64,000 nt of DNA from an uncultured Bacteroidia bacterium (GTDB taxonomy: Bacteria > Bacteroidota > Bacteroidia > Bacteroidales > UBA932). The number at the start of each line of letters is the position of its first letter. Position 1 is the first letter of the stretch. The notes under the pieces were generated by a model. That model made no database searches, was not told where the DNA came from, and was given only the letters and a program-made list of their open reading frames with translations. Below are positions 18,534 through 29,135 of this stretch, piece after piece. The stretch spans positions 24,437 to 88,436 of the forward strand of contig CACXMA010000015.1 of NCBI GenBank assembly GCA_902768665.1. Direction: 5' to 3'. Both the position numbers and the translations under genes were made by a program.

Positions 18534-19835
18534 TTATTCAGCCGCGTAGGCCTCATAGAAATCGTAACGGGCCTTGTAGTTCTCACCCTTGTCCGCGAGC
18601 TTGTAGTAGATCGTGCGGAGCATCGGGGCGATGGCGTCCTTGAACTGCTTGTCGCCTTTCTCGAAAGCGGACTCGAGCGGATCGACAGCCTTCATCAGGG
18701 CATCCTCCATCATGGCGTCGTACTTCTTATAGGTGGCGTACGGAGTCGTGACAGGGAGGTTCGTGACCTCGTCGTTGAGCTCGTCGTAGCGGGTCGCCCA
18801 CATCAGGCCTTCCGCATAGTAGCCGAAGATGTAGTCAGGATCGATCTCGACCGACTTGCGATAGGATTCGACGGCCTTGTCGTACTCCTTGATCTTGGCG
18901 AACATGTTGCCTTCGACATACCAGAGGGATGCGTTGGACGGGTCCATTTCCTTCGCCTGGGCGAGAAGTTTGAGGACATAGTCCGGATCGCCTTCCTTCA
19001 TGGAGAGGTTGATCAGACCGAGCAGGATGTTCTCGTTCTCCGGATACTTGGAGAAGCCTTCCTCGAGAATGGCCTTCTGCTTGTCGGCCTGTCCGAGATG
19101 ATCGTAGCAGTCGGCAAGACGGGCATACGCGTCGGCGGTGTTGTCGTACTTGGCGTCGATGACCAGCTGGAACAGACGGGCACCACGGGCGTAATCGCCT
19201 GCCATGGCGGAGGTCAGACCGGCATTGTAGAGGGCGTTGGCGTCACCCTTGCCGTCGGGGATCATCTTGGACACATTGTAGCTCTTCTCAAAGTCGACGG
19301 AAGAGCGGTAGAGGTTCCCGAGGGTATAGTAGGAAGAACCGGAGTAATTGAGACGGTCGGCGATGCGGCTGAGCGCATTGGCGACGTCTTCCTGCTTCTT
19401 CGGATCCAGCTCGAGCGCCTTGGCGTAAGCGGCGGCGGAGAGCTCCAGGGCGTCCGGATAGGCGAGATCCGTGGGCTCGACGGCGCAGACGACACCGTTC
19501 TGGAAGTAGACGTTCACGGTCTTGTAGACGTTCTTGATGGTCTGCAGCCCCTCGAGGACAACCGTCTCGCTGCTCAGGGGTTTGGCCTGGAGGAAGAGCT
19601 CGGCGTTCGTGGCGTCATGTCCGATCTGGACATCGCCCGTCGCATCGGTATAGGCTTTGTAATAGGCTTCGCCAAGCTTCATCCACACGGCCGCCTTGGT
19701 GGCGTTCTTGGGATTGTCGGCTTTGGCCTTCGCGGACTCGACATACTTCTTCACGTCGGCGGAAGACTTGAGCTGCGCGCTGGCAAACGGCACAAGCATG
19801 AGCAGTGCGCTTGCAACAAGGAGAATTCGTTTCAT
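18534..19835 (-). CDS. Secreted tetratricopeptide-repeat protein
   Basis: 433 residues with a Sec signal peptide ending FASA-Q. From about residue 120 to 350 there are TPR-like helical repeats, for example SLWYVEGNMFAKIKEYDKAVESY and the next unit with SVEIDPDYIFGYY. No enzymatic motif is seen. Such periplasmic TPR proteins are common in Bacteroidales and usually serve as protein-binding scaffolds. It lies 28 bases downstream of gyrA on the same strand and has its own terminator. I do not recognise a specific orthologue. Confidence 0.8.
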   Translation of the reverse strand: MKRILLVASALLMLVPFASAQLKSSADVKKYVESAKAKADNPKNATKAAVWMKLGEAYYKAYTDATGDVQIGHDATNAELFLQAKPLSSETVVLEGLQTIKNVYKTVNVYFQNGVVCAVEPTDLAYPDALELSAAAYAKALELDPKKQEDVANALSRIADRLNYSGSSYYTLGNLYRSSVDFEKSYNVSKMIPDGKGDANALYNAGLTSAMAGDYARGARLFQLVIDAKYDNTADAYARLADCYDHLGQADKQKAILEEGFSKYPENENILLGLINLSMKEGDPDYVLKLLAQAKEMDPSNASLWYVEGNMFAKIKEYDKAVESYRKSVEIDPDYIFGYYAEGLMWATRYDELNDEVTNLPVTTPYATYKKYDAMMEDALMKAVDPLESAFEKGDKQFKDAIAPMLRTIYYKLADKGENYKARYDFYEAYAAE

Positions 19836-19863
19836 GATACTAAGTTATTAGTGTTTAATTATT

Positions 19864-22431
19864 TTATTCTTCAGCACTTGGTGCGGTCTCAGGCGCCTCA
19901 CCGTTCTCTGCCGGGGTCAAGTTTTCCTCATCCTCGCTCTTAGCCACCACCGATACGGCTGCAATCGCGTCGCCTTCCTTGATGTTGATCAGGCGGACGC
20001 CCTGCGTCGCACGGCCGGCCACGCGGATCGTCGAGACGGGCATCCGGATCGTAAGGCCGGAGCGGTTGATGATCATCAGGTCATCCTCGTCGGTGACGTT
20101 CTTCAGCGCTACGAGCGGACCGGTCTTCTCGGTGATGTTGAGGGTCCGGACACCCTTTGCGCCACGTGCCGTCTGGCGGTATTCGAGCGGGTCGGAGCGC
20201 TTGCCGTAGCCGTTTTCGCTGACCGCGAGGACCTGGCGGGACGCAGCGTCCTCGGCGAGCGGATCCTGGCATACGATGCCGACCACCTCGTCATCTTCTT
20301 CAATATTGATGCCACGCACACCGGCGGCCGTCCTGCCGAGCGGCCGGGCCTCGCGTTCGTCGAAGCGGACGCAGCGGCCGTTACGGGCGGCGATCATGAT
20401 GTTGCAGCGGCCGTTGGTCATCACGGCTTCGAGCAGCTCGTCGCCTTCCTTGACCGTCACGGCGTTGACGCCGTTCGTCCTCGGGCGGGAATAGGCCTCG
20501 AGGCTGGTCTTCTTGATGATGCCGCGTTTGGTGGCGAGCATGATATAATTGTTGTTGATGAACTCCTCGTCCTTGAGGTTGCGGACGTTGATGTAGGCCT
20601 TGACCTTGTCGTCGGCGTCGATGGAGAGGATATTCTGGATCGCACGGCCCTTGGAGGAACGGGAACCCTCGGGGATCTCGTAGACCTTGAGCCAGAAGCA
20701 GCGGCCCTTCTGCGTGAACAGGAGGAGGGTCGAGTGCATGTTGGCGATGTAGATGTGCTCGATGAAGTCTTCGTCGCGGGTCGCTCCGCCCTTGTAGCCG
20801 ACCCCGCCGCGGTTCTGCGTACGGAACTCGGTCAGCGCGGTGCGCTTGATATAGCCGAGATGGGAGATGGTGATGACGACATCCTCGTCGGCGTAGAAAT
20901 CCTCGGGGTTGAACTCGTCGGCGGCGAGGGTGATCTCGCTGCGGCGGGCGTCGCCGAATTTTTCCTTGACCTGGACGGTCTCTTCCTTGACGATCTTGAG
21001 CTGCTCCTCGACGCTGCCGAGAATCTCGTTGCAGCGGGCGATGAAGCGCTCGAGCTCCTCGTACTCGGCCTGGAGTTTGTCGCGTTCGAGGCCGGTGAGC
21101 TGGCGCAGACGCATGTCGACGATGGCCTGGGCCTGCACGTCCGTGAATTCGAAGCGGGCCATGAGCTCGGCCTTGGCGTCGTCCACGCTGGCGCTGTGGC
21201 GGATGATGTGGACGATCTCGTCGATCACGTCGATGGCCTTGAGGAGGCCTTCGAGGATATGGGCGCGTTTGAGGGCCTTGTCAAGCTCGAACCGCGTGCG
21301 GCGGACGACCACCTCGTGGCGGAAGTCAACGAAGTTCGCGAGCATTTCCTTGAGGCTCAGCGTGCGCGGACGGCCCTTCACGAGGGCGACGTTGTTGATG
21401 GAGAAGCTGCTCTGGAGCGGGGTGTACTTGAACAGGGTGTTGAGCACCACGTTGGAGTTCACGCCCATCTTCAGGCGGATGACGATCCGGACGCCCTCGC
21501 GGGAAGTCTCGTCGTTGATGTAGGAGATGCCGTCGATGCGCTTGTCTTCGACCATCTGGGCGATCTTCTCGATCATCTCCTTCTTGTTGACCATGTAGGG
21601 GATCTCGGTCACGACGATGGTCTCGCGGCCCTTGTCGTCCACCTCGATCTCCGTCCGGGAACGGATCACGACGCGGCCGCGGCCGGTCTCATAGGCGTCT
21701 TTGATGCCCTGGCGGCCCATGATGATGCCGCCCGTCGGGAAGTCCGGTCCCTTGATGTGCTGCATGAGCTCATCGACCGAGATGTCGGGGTTGTCGATAT
21801 AGGCGCAGATGGCGTCGCAGGTCTCGCTGAGGTTGTGCGGGGCCATGTTCGTGGCCATACCGACGGCGATGCCGGCGGAACCGTTCAGCAGCAGGAGCGG
21901 AAGCTTGGTCGGGAGCACGGTCGGTTCCTCGATCGTGTCGTCGAAGTTCAGCGTGAAGTCGACGGTATCCTTGTCGATGTCCGCAAGGACCTCTTCCGTC
22001 AGTTTGTCGAGCTTGGCCTCGGTGTAACGCATGGCCGCGACCGGGTCGCCGTCCATGGAACCGAAGTTGCCCTGGCCCCAGACGAGCGGGTAGCGCTGGT
22101 TCCAGCTCTGGGCGAGGCGGGCCATGGCGTCATAGACGCTGGAGTCGCCGTGGGGGTGGAATTTACCGAGAACCTCACCGACGATACGGGCGGACTTTTT
22201 CGTCTGGCCGCTGTAGCTCAGGCCGAGACCGTCCATGCCGAAAAGGACGCGGCGCTGCACGGGCTTGAGGCCGTCGCGCACATCCGGGAGGGCGCGGGAG
22301 ACGATGACGGACATCGAATAGTCGATGTAGGCCGTCCGCATCTCGCGGTCGATCTCAACCTGCTCGATGGTGCCTTTCGGCTCCTCGGGAAGCTCGGGAT
22401 TCTGCATGATTTCGTTTTCGTTCTTATCCAT
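19864..22431 (-). CDS. gyrA: DNA gyrase subunit A
   Basis: 855 residues with the catalytic tyrosine at Tyr136 (AAMRYTEAK) and the helix [10 protein letters not shown] at 92-101. The C-terminal beta-pinwheel carries the gyrase box-like [11 protein letters not shown] and repeated blades. With GyrB it introduces negative supercoils using ATP. The quinolone-determining positions read Ser97 and Asp101, equivalent to the susceptible-type Ser83 and Asp87 of E. coli. The start [10 protein letters not shown] follows a good promoter. The C-terminal tail is acidic and low-complexity ([13 protein letters not shown]). Confidence 0.98.
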   Translation of the reverse strand: MDKNENEIMQNPELPEEPKGTIEQVEIDREMRTAYIDYSMSVIVSRALPDVRDGLKPVQRRVLFGMDGLGLSYSGQTKKSARIVGEVLGKFHPHGDSSVYDAMARLAQSWNQRYPLVWGQGNFGSMDGDPVAAMRYTEAKLDKLTEEVLADIDKDTVDFTLNFDDTIEEPTVLPTKLPLLLLNGSAGIAVGMATNMAPHNLSETCDAICAYIDNPDISVDELMQHIKGPDFPTGGIIMGRQGIKDAYETGRGRVVIRSRTEIEVDDKGRETIVVTEIPYMVNKKEMIEKIAQMVEDKRIDGISYINDETSREGVRIVIRLKMGVNSNVVLNTLFKYTPLQSSFSINNVALVKGRPRTLSLKEMLANFVDFRHEVVVRRTRFELDKALKRAHILEGLLKAIDVIDEIVHIIRHSASVDDAKAELMARFEFTDVQAQAIVDMRLRQLTGLERDKLQAEYEELERFIARCNEILGSVEEQLKIVKEETVQVKEKFGDARRSEITLAADEFNPEDFYADEDVVITISHLGYIKRTALTEFRTQNRGGVGYKGGATRDEDFIEHIYIANMHSTLLLFTQKGRCFWLKVYEIPEGSRSSKGRAIQNILSIDADDKVKAYINVRNLKDEEFINNNYIMLATKRGIIKKTSLEAYSRPRTNGVNAVTVKEGDELLEAVMTNGRCNIMIAARNGRCVRFDEREARPLGRTAAGVRGINIEEDDEVVGIVCQDPLAEDAASRQVLAVSENGYGKRSDPLEYRQTARGAKGVRTLNITEKTGPLVALKNVTDEDDLMIINRSGLTIRMPVSTIRVAGRATQGVRLINIKEGDAIAAVSVVAKSEDEENLTPAENGEAPETAPSAEE

Positions 22432-22478
22432 TTTTCTTTGCTCTCACAAGGCGGGAAATACCGCCGTTTATAAACATG

Positions 22479-22509
22479 CAAATATAAAAAATTTGCTCGG
22501 CATTTCCAA
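22479..22509 (-). promoter_or_regulatory. Promoter of gyrA
   Basis: On the minus strand TTG (22507-22509) and TATATTTG (22479-22486) are 20 bases apart, about 48 bases upstream of the start codon. Confidence 0.65.
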
Positions 22510-22581
22510 GCAAATTTCCCCATAAAGGCCCTTTTTAAGCCCGTATTTCAATTTTAGCGGTTTTAGCGCCTTCGGAGGCAC

Positions 22582-23025
22582 CTACTTTTTCCGCCCGGTT
22601 CTGCGGTAATGGTCCCGCAGACGGCCGGCGGCCTCGACCATCAGCTGGTCGTGGAGAATGCCGCGGACGGCCAGGGCGTCGAGCACCGTGCAGACGGCCG
22701 GGAAGACGATGTTGTAGCTGAAGGTCAGCTGCTCGCTGCCGAGACGGACCCAGTCGATGCCGAGCACGATGGCAAATCCGAGCGTGACGAGCGTAGTCAG
22801 CGTCGCGACCCGCATCTGGAGCACCATCAGTTTATAGGTATTCAGGGCCACGAGATTTCCCAGCAGGCACACCGACAGGAGCACCCAGTAGACGACCTTG
22901 TCCCAATAGGTGATGGGCGTCAGGGAGCCATCCGGCTCGACAAAGGTCGCCACGTCGCTGAAACACAGGATACCGAGAAGCACGGTGGAAATCAGGAGAT
23001 AGAGGGTCTGGACACGCTGCCACAT
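22582..23025 (-). CDS. DUF4293-type small membrane protein
   Basis: 147 residues from the ATG at 23025 (MWQRVQTLYLL), chosen because a promoter lies 25 bases upstream and because MWQRVQTLYLL is the typical N-terminus of DUF4293 proteins. Four hydrophobic segments are visible (about 5-23, 42-62, 70-92, 99-122) with a basic C-terminal tail. The family is Bacteroidetes-specific and has no assigned function. It is divergent from the nucleoside phosphorylase gene, with interleaved promoters. Confidence 0.8.
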   Translation of the reverse strand: MWQRVQTLYLLISTVLLGILCFSDVATFVEPDGSLTPITYWDKVVYWVLLSVCLLGNLVALNTYKLMVLQMRVATLTTLVTLGFAIVLGIDWVRLGSEQLTFSYNIVFPAVCTVLDALAVRGILHDQLMVEAAGRLRDHYRRTGRKK

Positions 23026-23050
23026 AAGCTGATCATTTAAAATTCGTCTG

Positions 23051-23097
23051 CAAAAATAGGAATTTCCGCAAACAAAACCTATATTTGTTTTTTCAAA
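23051..23097. promoter_or_regulatory. Divergent promoters: DUF4293 gene (minus) and nucleoside phosphorylase (plus)
   Basis: Minus strand: TATTTTTG at 23051-23058 with TTTG at 23079-23082, 20 bases apart. Plus strand: TATATTTG at 23090-23097, 34 bases before the phosphorylase ATG. The two regions interleave. Confidence 0.6.
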
Positions 23098-23131
23098 GAA
23101 AGATTGATCACAGACAATAACACATAGCCTT

Positions 23132-24016
23132 ATGCGTATCCCAGAATCCGAACTTATCATCAACGGAGACGGCTCCGTATTCCACATCCACCTCAAGCCC
23201 GAGGAGCTGGCCGACAACGTCATCATGGTCGGCGACCCTTCCCGCGTGGACATGATCGGTGAGTACCTGACGGACATCGAGTTCCGCCACGAGTCCCGTG
23301 AATTCGTATCCATCACCGGCCGCCGCAACGGCAAGCGCATCACCGCCCTGTCCCACGGCATCGGTCCGGACAACATCGACATCGTGATGACCGAGCTGGA
23401 CGCCCTCGCCAACGTGGATTTCGCCACCCGCGAGGTCAAGCCCGTGCACAAGGCCCTGAACATCCTCCGCATCGGCACTTCCGGCGCCCTCCACGCCGAC
23501 ATTCCCCTCGGCAGCTATGTCCTGTCCCACATCAGTGTCGGTTTCGACGGCGTCATGAACTGGTACGGCAACCGCGAGAAGGTCACCATCCCCGCCGTGG
23601 AAGAGGCCTTCAAGAAACACATGAAGTGGCTGGACGTACTTCCTTCCCCTTATTTCGTGAAGGCGTCCCCGAAGATCATCGAGCTGATGAAGGATGTGAC
23701 CCTCAAGGGCGTCACCATCTCCGCCAACGGTTTCTACGGTCCCCAGGGCCGCGTCGTCCGCGTGCCGCTCGCCATGCCCGACATGCTCCGGGACATCGAG
23801 AGCTTCCGCTTCAGCGAGGCCGGAGAGGACTACCGCATCACCAACTTCGAGATGGAGAGCTCGCCGCTGGCCGGCCTGGCCGCCCACCTCGGCCACAACG
23901 CCTCCACGGTCTGCTGCATCATCGCCAACCGCTACCTCCAGAGCTCCAATCCGGACTACAAGCCCGCGATCCGGAAACTCGTCGAGCTGGCCGTCGACCG
24001 CATGTCGACGCTGTAG
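23132..24016 (+). CDS. Nucleoside phosphorylase (PNP/UDP family)
   Basis: 294 residues with the family motifs MVGDPSRVDMI, SHGIGPDNIDIV, LRIGTSGAL and TNFEMESSPLAGL. The last is the nucleoside-binding ME(S/T) motif. It splits a nucleoside with phosphate into base and (deoxy)ribose-1-phosphate for salvage. Uridine phosphorylase is the closest general type, but the preferred base cannot be settled. It is a single gene in the cytoplasm, with a good promoter just upstream. The next gene, clpA, follows after 75 bases. Confidence 0.88.
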   Translation: MRIPESELIINGDGSVFHIHLKPEELADNVIMVGDPSRVDMIGEYLTDIEFRHESREFVSITGRRNGKRITALSHGIGPDNIDIVMTELDALANVDFATREVKPVHKALNILRIGTSGALHADIPLGSYVLSHISVGFDGVMNWYGNREKVTIPAVEEAFKKHMKWLDVLPSPYFVKASPKIIELMKDVTLKGVTISANGFYGPQGRVVRVPLAMPDMLRDIESFRFSEAGEDYRITNFEMESSPLAGLAAHLGHNASTVCCIIANRYLQSSNPDYKPAIRKLVELAVDRMSTL

Positions 24017-24091
24017 CCGCGCTGACATTTTGGCAGGCCGCCGAAGCGGAATGATTGTTGCTGAACAGGGCTGAACCCAATCAGATTTTCC

Positions 24092-26419
24092 ATGCAATTA
24101 CAAGTTTCAGGCGAACTCAACAATATCATCAACTATGCGCGTGAAGAGGCGATGCGCACCGGCAGCTACGGCATCGGTACGGACCACCTCTATCTCGGCG
24201 TGATCCGCGACGCGGAGAACAAGGCCTTCACCTGCCTTCGCGGCCTCGGCATCGACACCGACGAGATGAAGCAGTTCATCGACGCGCGCATCTTCACGAA
24301 CGAGACGATCCCCTACTCCGAGCTGGACAAGATCTCCTTCTCCCGCCAGGCCCAGAACGTGCTGAGCCTCACGGTGATGGAGGCTTCCCGCATGAAATCG
24401 CCGCAGGCCGGCGCCCAGCATCTGCTGCTGGCCCTGACCCGCATGACCGAAAGCTACGGGCAGGTCTACCTCCGCCAGCGCGGGGTCGACTACGGCCGCC
24501 TGCTCGCCTATATGAAGGAAGAGGAAATGCTCCAGCCCGACAAGGCCGAAAACGAAGACGGGGAGGCCGAAGAGGAACCCCGTCCCGGAAAGGCCGAGGA
24601 GAGCAAGAAGGGCCTCGACATCGAGGAATTCGGCTTCGACCTGACCAGGGCCGCCCGCGAGGGCAAGCTCGACCCGGTCGTCGGCCGCGAGAGCGAAATC
24701 GCCCGCGTGATCGAGATCCTCGGCCGCCGCAAGAAGAACAACCCGATGCTCATCGGCGAGCCCGGTGTCGGCAAGTCCGCCATCGTGGAGGGCATCGCCC
24801 TGAAAATCGCCTCGGGAGACATCTCCGCTGCCCTCGCCAAGAAACGCCTCATCTCGCTCGACATCGCATCCGTGGTCGCCGGCACGAAATTCCGCGGCGA
24901 CTTCGAGAAGCGCCTCAAGGCCATCATCAAGGAAGCCAGCGAGAATCCGGACCTCATCCTTTTCATCGACGAATTCCACACCATCGTCGGCGCCGGCGGC
25001 GCGCAGGGCTCCCTCGATGCCGCCAACATGCTCAAGCCGGCCCTCGCCCGCGGCGAGATCCAGTGCATCGGCGCGACGACCATGGACGAATTCACCAAGA
25101 TCGTCGAGAAGGACGGCGCCCTCGACCGCCGCTTCCAGAAAATCGTCGTCGAAGCGACCAGCGTCAAGGAAAGCATCGACATCCTGCGGCATCTCCAGCC
25201 CCATTACGAGGAGTTCCACCACGTCACCTATGCGGACGAAGCCGTCGAGGCCGCCGTCCGCCTGACGGACCGCTACATCACCGACCGTTCCCTGCCGGAC
25301 AAGGCCCTGGACGCCCTCGACGAGGCCGGTTCCATGGTCCGCCTCAACCTCGCCAAGAAGCGCAGCCGCTCCAGCGAGGTGAGCGCCGAGGACATCGCCG
25401 CCGTGGTGTCGAAAATGACCGGTATCCCGGTGACGAAAATCGCCGAATCCGAGGGCACCCGCCTCATCAAGATGAAGCAGCGCCTCAAGGAAAGGATCAT
25501 CGGCCAGGACGAGGCCGTGGACACCGTCGTGCGCGCCATCCAGCGCAACCGCGCCGGCCTCAAGGACCCCAACCGCCCGATCGGCACCTTCCTCTTCTTC
25601 GGCCCGACCGGCGTCGGCAAGACCCAGCTCGCCCGCTCCCTCGCGGAGTACCTCTTCGATTCCGAGGAGAACCTCGTCCGCATCGACATGAGCGAGTATA
25701 TGGAGAAGTTCTCGGTATCGCGCCTCATCGGTGCGCCTCCGGGCTATGTCGGCTACGAGGAGGGCGGCCAGCTCAGCGAACGCGTCCGCCGCAAACCCTA
25801 CTGCGTCGTGCTCCTGGACGAAATCGAGAAGGCCCACCCGGACATCTTCAACCTGCTCCTGCAGGTGATGGACGAGGGACGCCTGACCGACAGCAACGGC
25901 CGCACGGTCAATTTCAAGAACACCATCGTCATCATGACCTCCAACATCGGCAGCCGCGAGGTGGAGGAATACGGCCGCGGCGTCGGATTCGTGACCGCCG
26001 GCAAGAATGTCGAGGCGGACCGCAAGAGCATCGTCGCCAAGGCCGTCCGGAAAGCCTTCCCTCCCGAGTTCACCGGCCGTGTCGACGAGCAGATCTTCTT
26101 CAACTCCCTCTCCAAGGAGAACATCGAGGACATCATCGACATCCAGCTGCGCGACCTCAAGTTCCGCGCCGCCGAGGCAGGCTACAAGCTCCGCGTGACG
26201 CCGTCCGCCAAGCGCTTTGTCGCCGATGCCGGCTATGACCCGGCCTATGGCGCCCGCCCGCTGAAAAGGGCCGTCACCAAGTATATCGAGGACCCCGTTT
26301 CCGAGTTCATCATCTCCGACCGCATCCTGCAGGACAGGCAGAAAGAGACCGGCGCCGAACGGATCCTGAAGATCGCGCTCAGCGCCGACAAGGAGCATAT
26401 AGAGGTATCCCTCGCCTAA
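24092..26419 (+). CDS. clpA: ATP-dependent Clp protease ATP-binding subunit ClpA
   Basis: 775 residues. A Clp N-domain occupies residues 1-145 and is followed by a charged linker (about 148-178). Two AAA+ modules follow, with Walker A motifs GEPGVGKS and GPTGVGKT and Walker B motifs LILFIDE and VVLLDE. The short M-domain separates it from ClpB. ClpA unfolds substrates for ClpP; tmRNA-tagged proteins are classical targets, which links it to ssrA at the start of the window. No clpS gene lies immediately upstream. The 3' end overlaps the convergent fabZ gene by 4 bases. Confidence 0.93.
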   Translation: MQLQVSGELNNIINYAREEAMRTGSYGIGTDHLYLGVIRDAENKAFTCLRGLGIDTDEMKQFIDARIFTNETIPYSELDKISFSRQAQNVLSLTVMEASRMKSPQAGAQHLLLALTRMTESYGQVYLRQRGVDYGRLLAYMKEEEMLQPDKAENEDGEAEEEPRPGKAEESKKGLDIEEFGFDLTRAAREGKLDPVVGRESEIARVIEILGRRKKNNPMLIGEPGVGKSAIVEGIALKIASGDISAALAKKRLISLDIASVVAGTKFRGDFEKRLKAIIKEASENPDLILFIDEFHTIVGAGGAQGSLDAANMLKPALARGEIQCIGATTMDEFTKIVEKDGALDRRFQKIVVEATSVKESIDILRHLQPHYEEFHHVTYADEAVEAAVRLTDRYITDRSLPDKALDALDEAGSMVRLNLAKKRSRSSEVSAEDIAAVVSKMTGIPVTKIAESEGTRLIKMKQRLKERIIGQDEAVDTVVRAIQRNRAGLKDPNRPIGTFLFFGPTGVGKTQLARSLAEYLFDSEENLVRIDMSEYMEKFSVSRLIGAPPGYVGYEEGGQLSERVRRKPYCVVLLDEIEKAHPDIFNLLLQVMDEGRLTDSNGRTVNFKNTIVIMTSNIGSREVEEYGRGVGFVTAGKNVEADRKSIVAKAVRKAFPPEFTGRVDEQIFFNSLSKENIEDIIDIQLRDLKFRAAEAGYKLRVTPSAKRFVADAGYDPAYGARPLKRAVTKYIEDPVSEFIISDRILQDRQKETGAERILKIALSADKEHIEVSLA

Positions 26420-26835
26420 GCCTTGGGCAGCAGGGCGATGGTCAACTTGCCGCTGACACAGAGCTTGCCGCCGACACAGAGCTTGGCGCTGCAGAAATAC
26501 AGGCCCGCCTTCTTGTCGTCGAGCGTGCAGGTAATCTCGCACAGGTCGCCGGGCTTGACCATGTTCTTGAACTTGACCTGGTCGATGCCGCGGTACAGCG
26601 TGTTCTTCCCGATCACGTCGTCCAGCACGAGGACCGTGCAGCTCTGGGCCATGATCTCGCAAAGGATCACGCCCGGAACGACGGGATTGCCGGGGAAATG
26701 GCCGCGGGTGAAGAATTCATCCTCACGGATGCGGTACTGGGCATGGCCGACGCCGTTTTCGTCGAGATGCATCTCGTCGACAAGGAGCATGGGCTCGCGG
26801 TGCGGCAGGTAATTCTTGATTTCTTCTCTTTCCAT
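26416..26835 (-). CDS. fabZ: 3-hydroxyacyl-ACP dehydratase, FabZ type
   Basis: 139 residues of hotdog fold with LPHREPMLLVDE (10-21) and HFPGNPVVPGVILCE (46-60); His46 and Glu60 are the expected catalytic pair. It removes water from 3-hydroxyacyl-ACP in fatty-acid elongation. It starts 11 bases after fabF and is the last gene of the GNAT-prfA-queF-fabH-fabF-fabZ run. Its 3' end has two near-identical short repeats (LCVGGKLCVSGKL). It overlaps clpA tail-to-tail by 4 bases. Confidence 0.92.
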   Translation of the reverse strand: MEREEIKNYLPHREPMLLVDEMHLDENGVGHAQYRIREDEFFTRGHFPGNPVVPGVILCEIMAQSCTVLVLDDVIGKNTLYRGIDQVKFKNMVKPGDLCEITCTLDDKKAGLYFCSAKLCVGGKLCVSGKLTIALLPKA

Positions 26836-26846
26836 GGTAAAGCGGA

Positions 26847-28115
26847 TTACTTCTCATCGTAGCGACGGAAGGCGACACAGGCGTTGTGGCCGCCGAAGCC
26901 GAGGGAATCGGAGATAGCGAGGTTGACCGGGCACTCCAGGGCGACATTCGGCGTGTAGTCGAGGTCGCACTCGGGATCCGGGGTATCGAGGTTGATCGTC
27001 GGCGGGATGATGCCGTGCTTGAGGGCGAGGACGGAGGCGATGGCCTCGGCCGCGCCGGCGGCGCCGAACATATGACCGGTCATGGACTTGGTCGAGGAGA
27101 TGTGGGCCTTGTAGGCGAAGTCGCCGAGGGCGATCTTGTAGGCGACGGTCTCCGCGACGTCATTGAGGTGCGTACCGGTGCCGTGGGCATTGATATAGAG
27201 GGTATCCTTCTTCTCGTCGAACTGCGCTTCCTTCAGGGCGTCGATGATGGCCTGGGACTGCGTGCTGCCGTCCGGGCGCGGAGCCGTGGCGTGGTAGGCG
27301 TCGCAGGTGTTGCCGTAGCCGACCATCTCGGCGTAGATCTTCGCGCCGCGGGCCTTGGCGTGCTCGTATTCCTCGAGAACGAGGATGGCGGCGCCGTCAC
27401 CCATCACGAAGCCCTTGCGGTTGAGGTTGAACGGCAGGCAGGCGTACTTCGGATCCTCGGCGCGGGAAAGGGCCTTGGCATTGGCGAAGCCGGCGATGCC
27501 GAGCGGAATGGTGGCGTTCTCGCAGCCGCCGGCGATGATGGCGTCGGCATAGCCGTGACGGATGGCGCGGAAGGCCTCGCCGAGGCAGTGCGAAGAAGTC
27601 GCGCAAGCGGTCACGATGTCAAGGCAGGGGCCCTGGGCGTGGTGCTTGATGGCGATCTGGCCGGCGGCGATGTTGGAAATCATCGTGGGGATGAACAGCG
27701 GGGAAATCCACTGGCCGGACGGGTCGTCGATAAGTTTGAGCGTTTCCTTGTACTGGGTCTCGAAGCCGCCGATGCCGCTGCCGACATAGACGCCGAGGCG
27801 GAAGGGATCGATATTCTGCTCCTCTCCTTCGGAATGGAGACCGGAATCATTCATGGCCTGCCAGGCTGCGGCGACGCCGAAAAGGGTGAAGCGGTCCTGT
27901 TTGCGGACAAAAGCCTTGTCCATGCCGAACCGCTCGCCGTCGAACTCCTTGATCTGGGCGGCGATCTTCACGGGCAGGACCTCCGGCGGATAACCGGAAA
28001 TGAAGTCGATGCCGCAAACGCCGCTGATCAAATTGTTCCAATAGGTGTCAACGTCCTGACCGATGGCGGATACGACGCCAAGACCGGTGATGACAACGCG
28101 TTTTCTTTCTTCCAT
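26847..28115 (-). CDS. fabF: Beta-ketoacyl-ACP synthase II (FabF type)
   Basis: 422 residues with the Cys-His-His triad of elongating condensing enzymes: Cys171 (TACATSSH), His311 (NAHGTGT) and His348 (SMTGHMFGAAG). It condenses malonyl-ACP with acyl-ACP. It sits between fabH and fabZ on the same strand with gaps of 47 and 11 bases. No acyl carrier protein gene is next to it, unlike the common acpP-fabF pair. It could also serve a specialised lipid pathway, but the neighbours argue for general fatty-acid synthesis. Confidence 0.93.
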   Translation of the reverse strand: MEERKRVVITGLGVVSAIGQDVDTYWNNLISGVCGIDFISGYPPEVLPVKIAAQIKEFDGERFGMDKAFVRKQDRFTLFGVAAAWQAMNDSGLHSEGEEQNIDPFRLGVYVGSGIGGFETQYKETLKLIDDPSGQWISPLFIPTMISNIAAGQIAIKHHAQGPCLDIVTACATSSHCLGEAFRAIRHGYADAIIAGGCENATIPLGIAGFANAKALSRAEDPKYACLPFNLNRKGFVMGDGAAILVLEEYEHAKARGAKIYAEMVGYGNTCDAYHATAPRPDGSTQSQAIIDALKEAQFDEKKDTLYINAHGTGTHLNDVAETVAYKIALGDFAYKAHISSTKSMTGHMFGAAGAAEAIASVLALKHGIIPPTINLDTPDPECDLDYTPNVALECPVNLAISDSLGFGGHNACVAFRRYDEK

Positions 28116-28162
28116 GGGATATATCGTTCTTATGATTTACAAATATAGGAATAATTATCGGA

Positions 28163-29110
28163 TTACCATTCAAGTACCGCTGCAGCAGAGAGAAGGCCCG
28201 CACCGAAGGCGCTGAACACGAGGACGTCTCCGTCCTTGAACATGCCCTTGCGGTTGCACTCGTCGAGAAGGATCGTGCAGGAGGCGGAGGAGGAGTTGCC
28301 GTGGTCGGCGATGTTCGTCGGGAACTTCCTTTCCGGCTCACCGAGATACTCCTTGATGGCGTCGATGATGCGCAGGTTGGCCTGGTGGATCATATAGTAG
28401 GTTACCTGCTCCTTGCTCATGCCGAGGCTCTTGAGCAGGGCCTCCACCTCGGTCGTCGAGGCGTTGACGGCGAAGCGGAAGACCTCGCGGCCTTTCATCT
28501 GGAGCGGATAATCGACTTCCTCCTTGGTGATGTAGGGAGTCGGGTGGAGCTTGCGCTTCTGCCAGAGCTGTCCCGGGGACGGCTTGGCGTTGAGCTTGAC
28601 GCCCTTGACGTTGTCTCCCTCGCCGAGCACGACGGCACCGGCGCCGTCACCGAACAGCACGCAGGTCGAACGGTCCGTCCAGTCGCACATGCGGGTCGGT
28701 TCCTCGCAGCAGACAATCAGGACGTTCTTTACCTGGCCGGCCTTGTACTTGGCCTCGGCGATATCGAGGGCGAAAATGAATCCGGGGCAGGCGCAGTTGA
28801 CGTCCACGCAGGGGCACTTCAGGCCGATCTTGTCGGCGATGATGCAGCTCAGTCCCGGGGTAACGAATTCTGTAAGGACGTTCGAGCAGAGGAAATAGTC
28901 GATGTCGGAGGGCTTGAGGCCGGACATCTCCAGGGCCTTCAAGGCAGCCTCGGTACCGAGGTCCTCGATCTGCTCGTCAGAGATGACATGGCGCGACCGG
29001 ATACCCGTGCGGGGCAGAATCCAGGCATCGCTGGTGTCAAGGAAGGTCGAGAGGTCGTCGTTCGTGACGACTTTTTTGGGAAGGGCACTTCCTGTTCCTA
29101 AAATTTTCAT
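28163..29110 (-). CDS. fabH: Beta-ketoacyl-ACP synthase III (FabH type)
   Basis: 315 residues with the Cys-His-Asn triad of initiating condensing enzymes: Cys108 (CACPGF), His242 (IHQAN) and Asn272 (DHGNSSSAS). It starts fatty-acid synthesis by joining an acyl-CoA primer and malonyl-ACP. Branched primers are plausible, since iso-fatty acids are common in Bacteroidales, but this cannot be read from the sequence. It is 47 bases upstream of fabF and 25 bases after queF on one transcript. Confidence 0.92.
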   Translation of the reverse strand: MKILGTGSALPKKVVTNDDLSTFLDTSDAWILPRTGIRSRHVISDEQIEDLGTEAALKALEMSGLKPSDIDYFLCSNVLTEFVTPGLSCIIADKIGLKCPCVDVNCACPGFIFALDIAEAKYKAGQVKNVLIVCCEEPTRMCDWTDRSTCVLFGDGAGAVVLGEGDNVKGVKLNAKPSPGQLWQKRKLHPTPYITKEEVDYPLQMKGREVFRFAVNASTTEVEALLKSLGMSKEQVTYYMIHQANLRIIDAIKEYLGEPERKFPTNIADHGNSSSASCTILLDECNRKGMFKDGDVLVFSAFGAGLLSAAAVLEW

Positions 29111-29135
29111 TCAGATAAGTTATAAGGTTGTGATG

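Noticed and set aside
22582-23502. 306-residue version of the DUF4293 gene
   Set aside because: The extra N-terminus is antisense to the nucleoside phosphorylase gene and spans two promoters; the 147-residue form fits the family.
24107-26662. 851-residue open frame antisense to clpA
   Set aside because: clpA on the plus strand is unambiguous; the antisense product is low-complexity.
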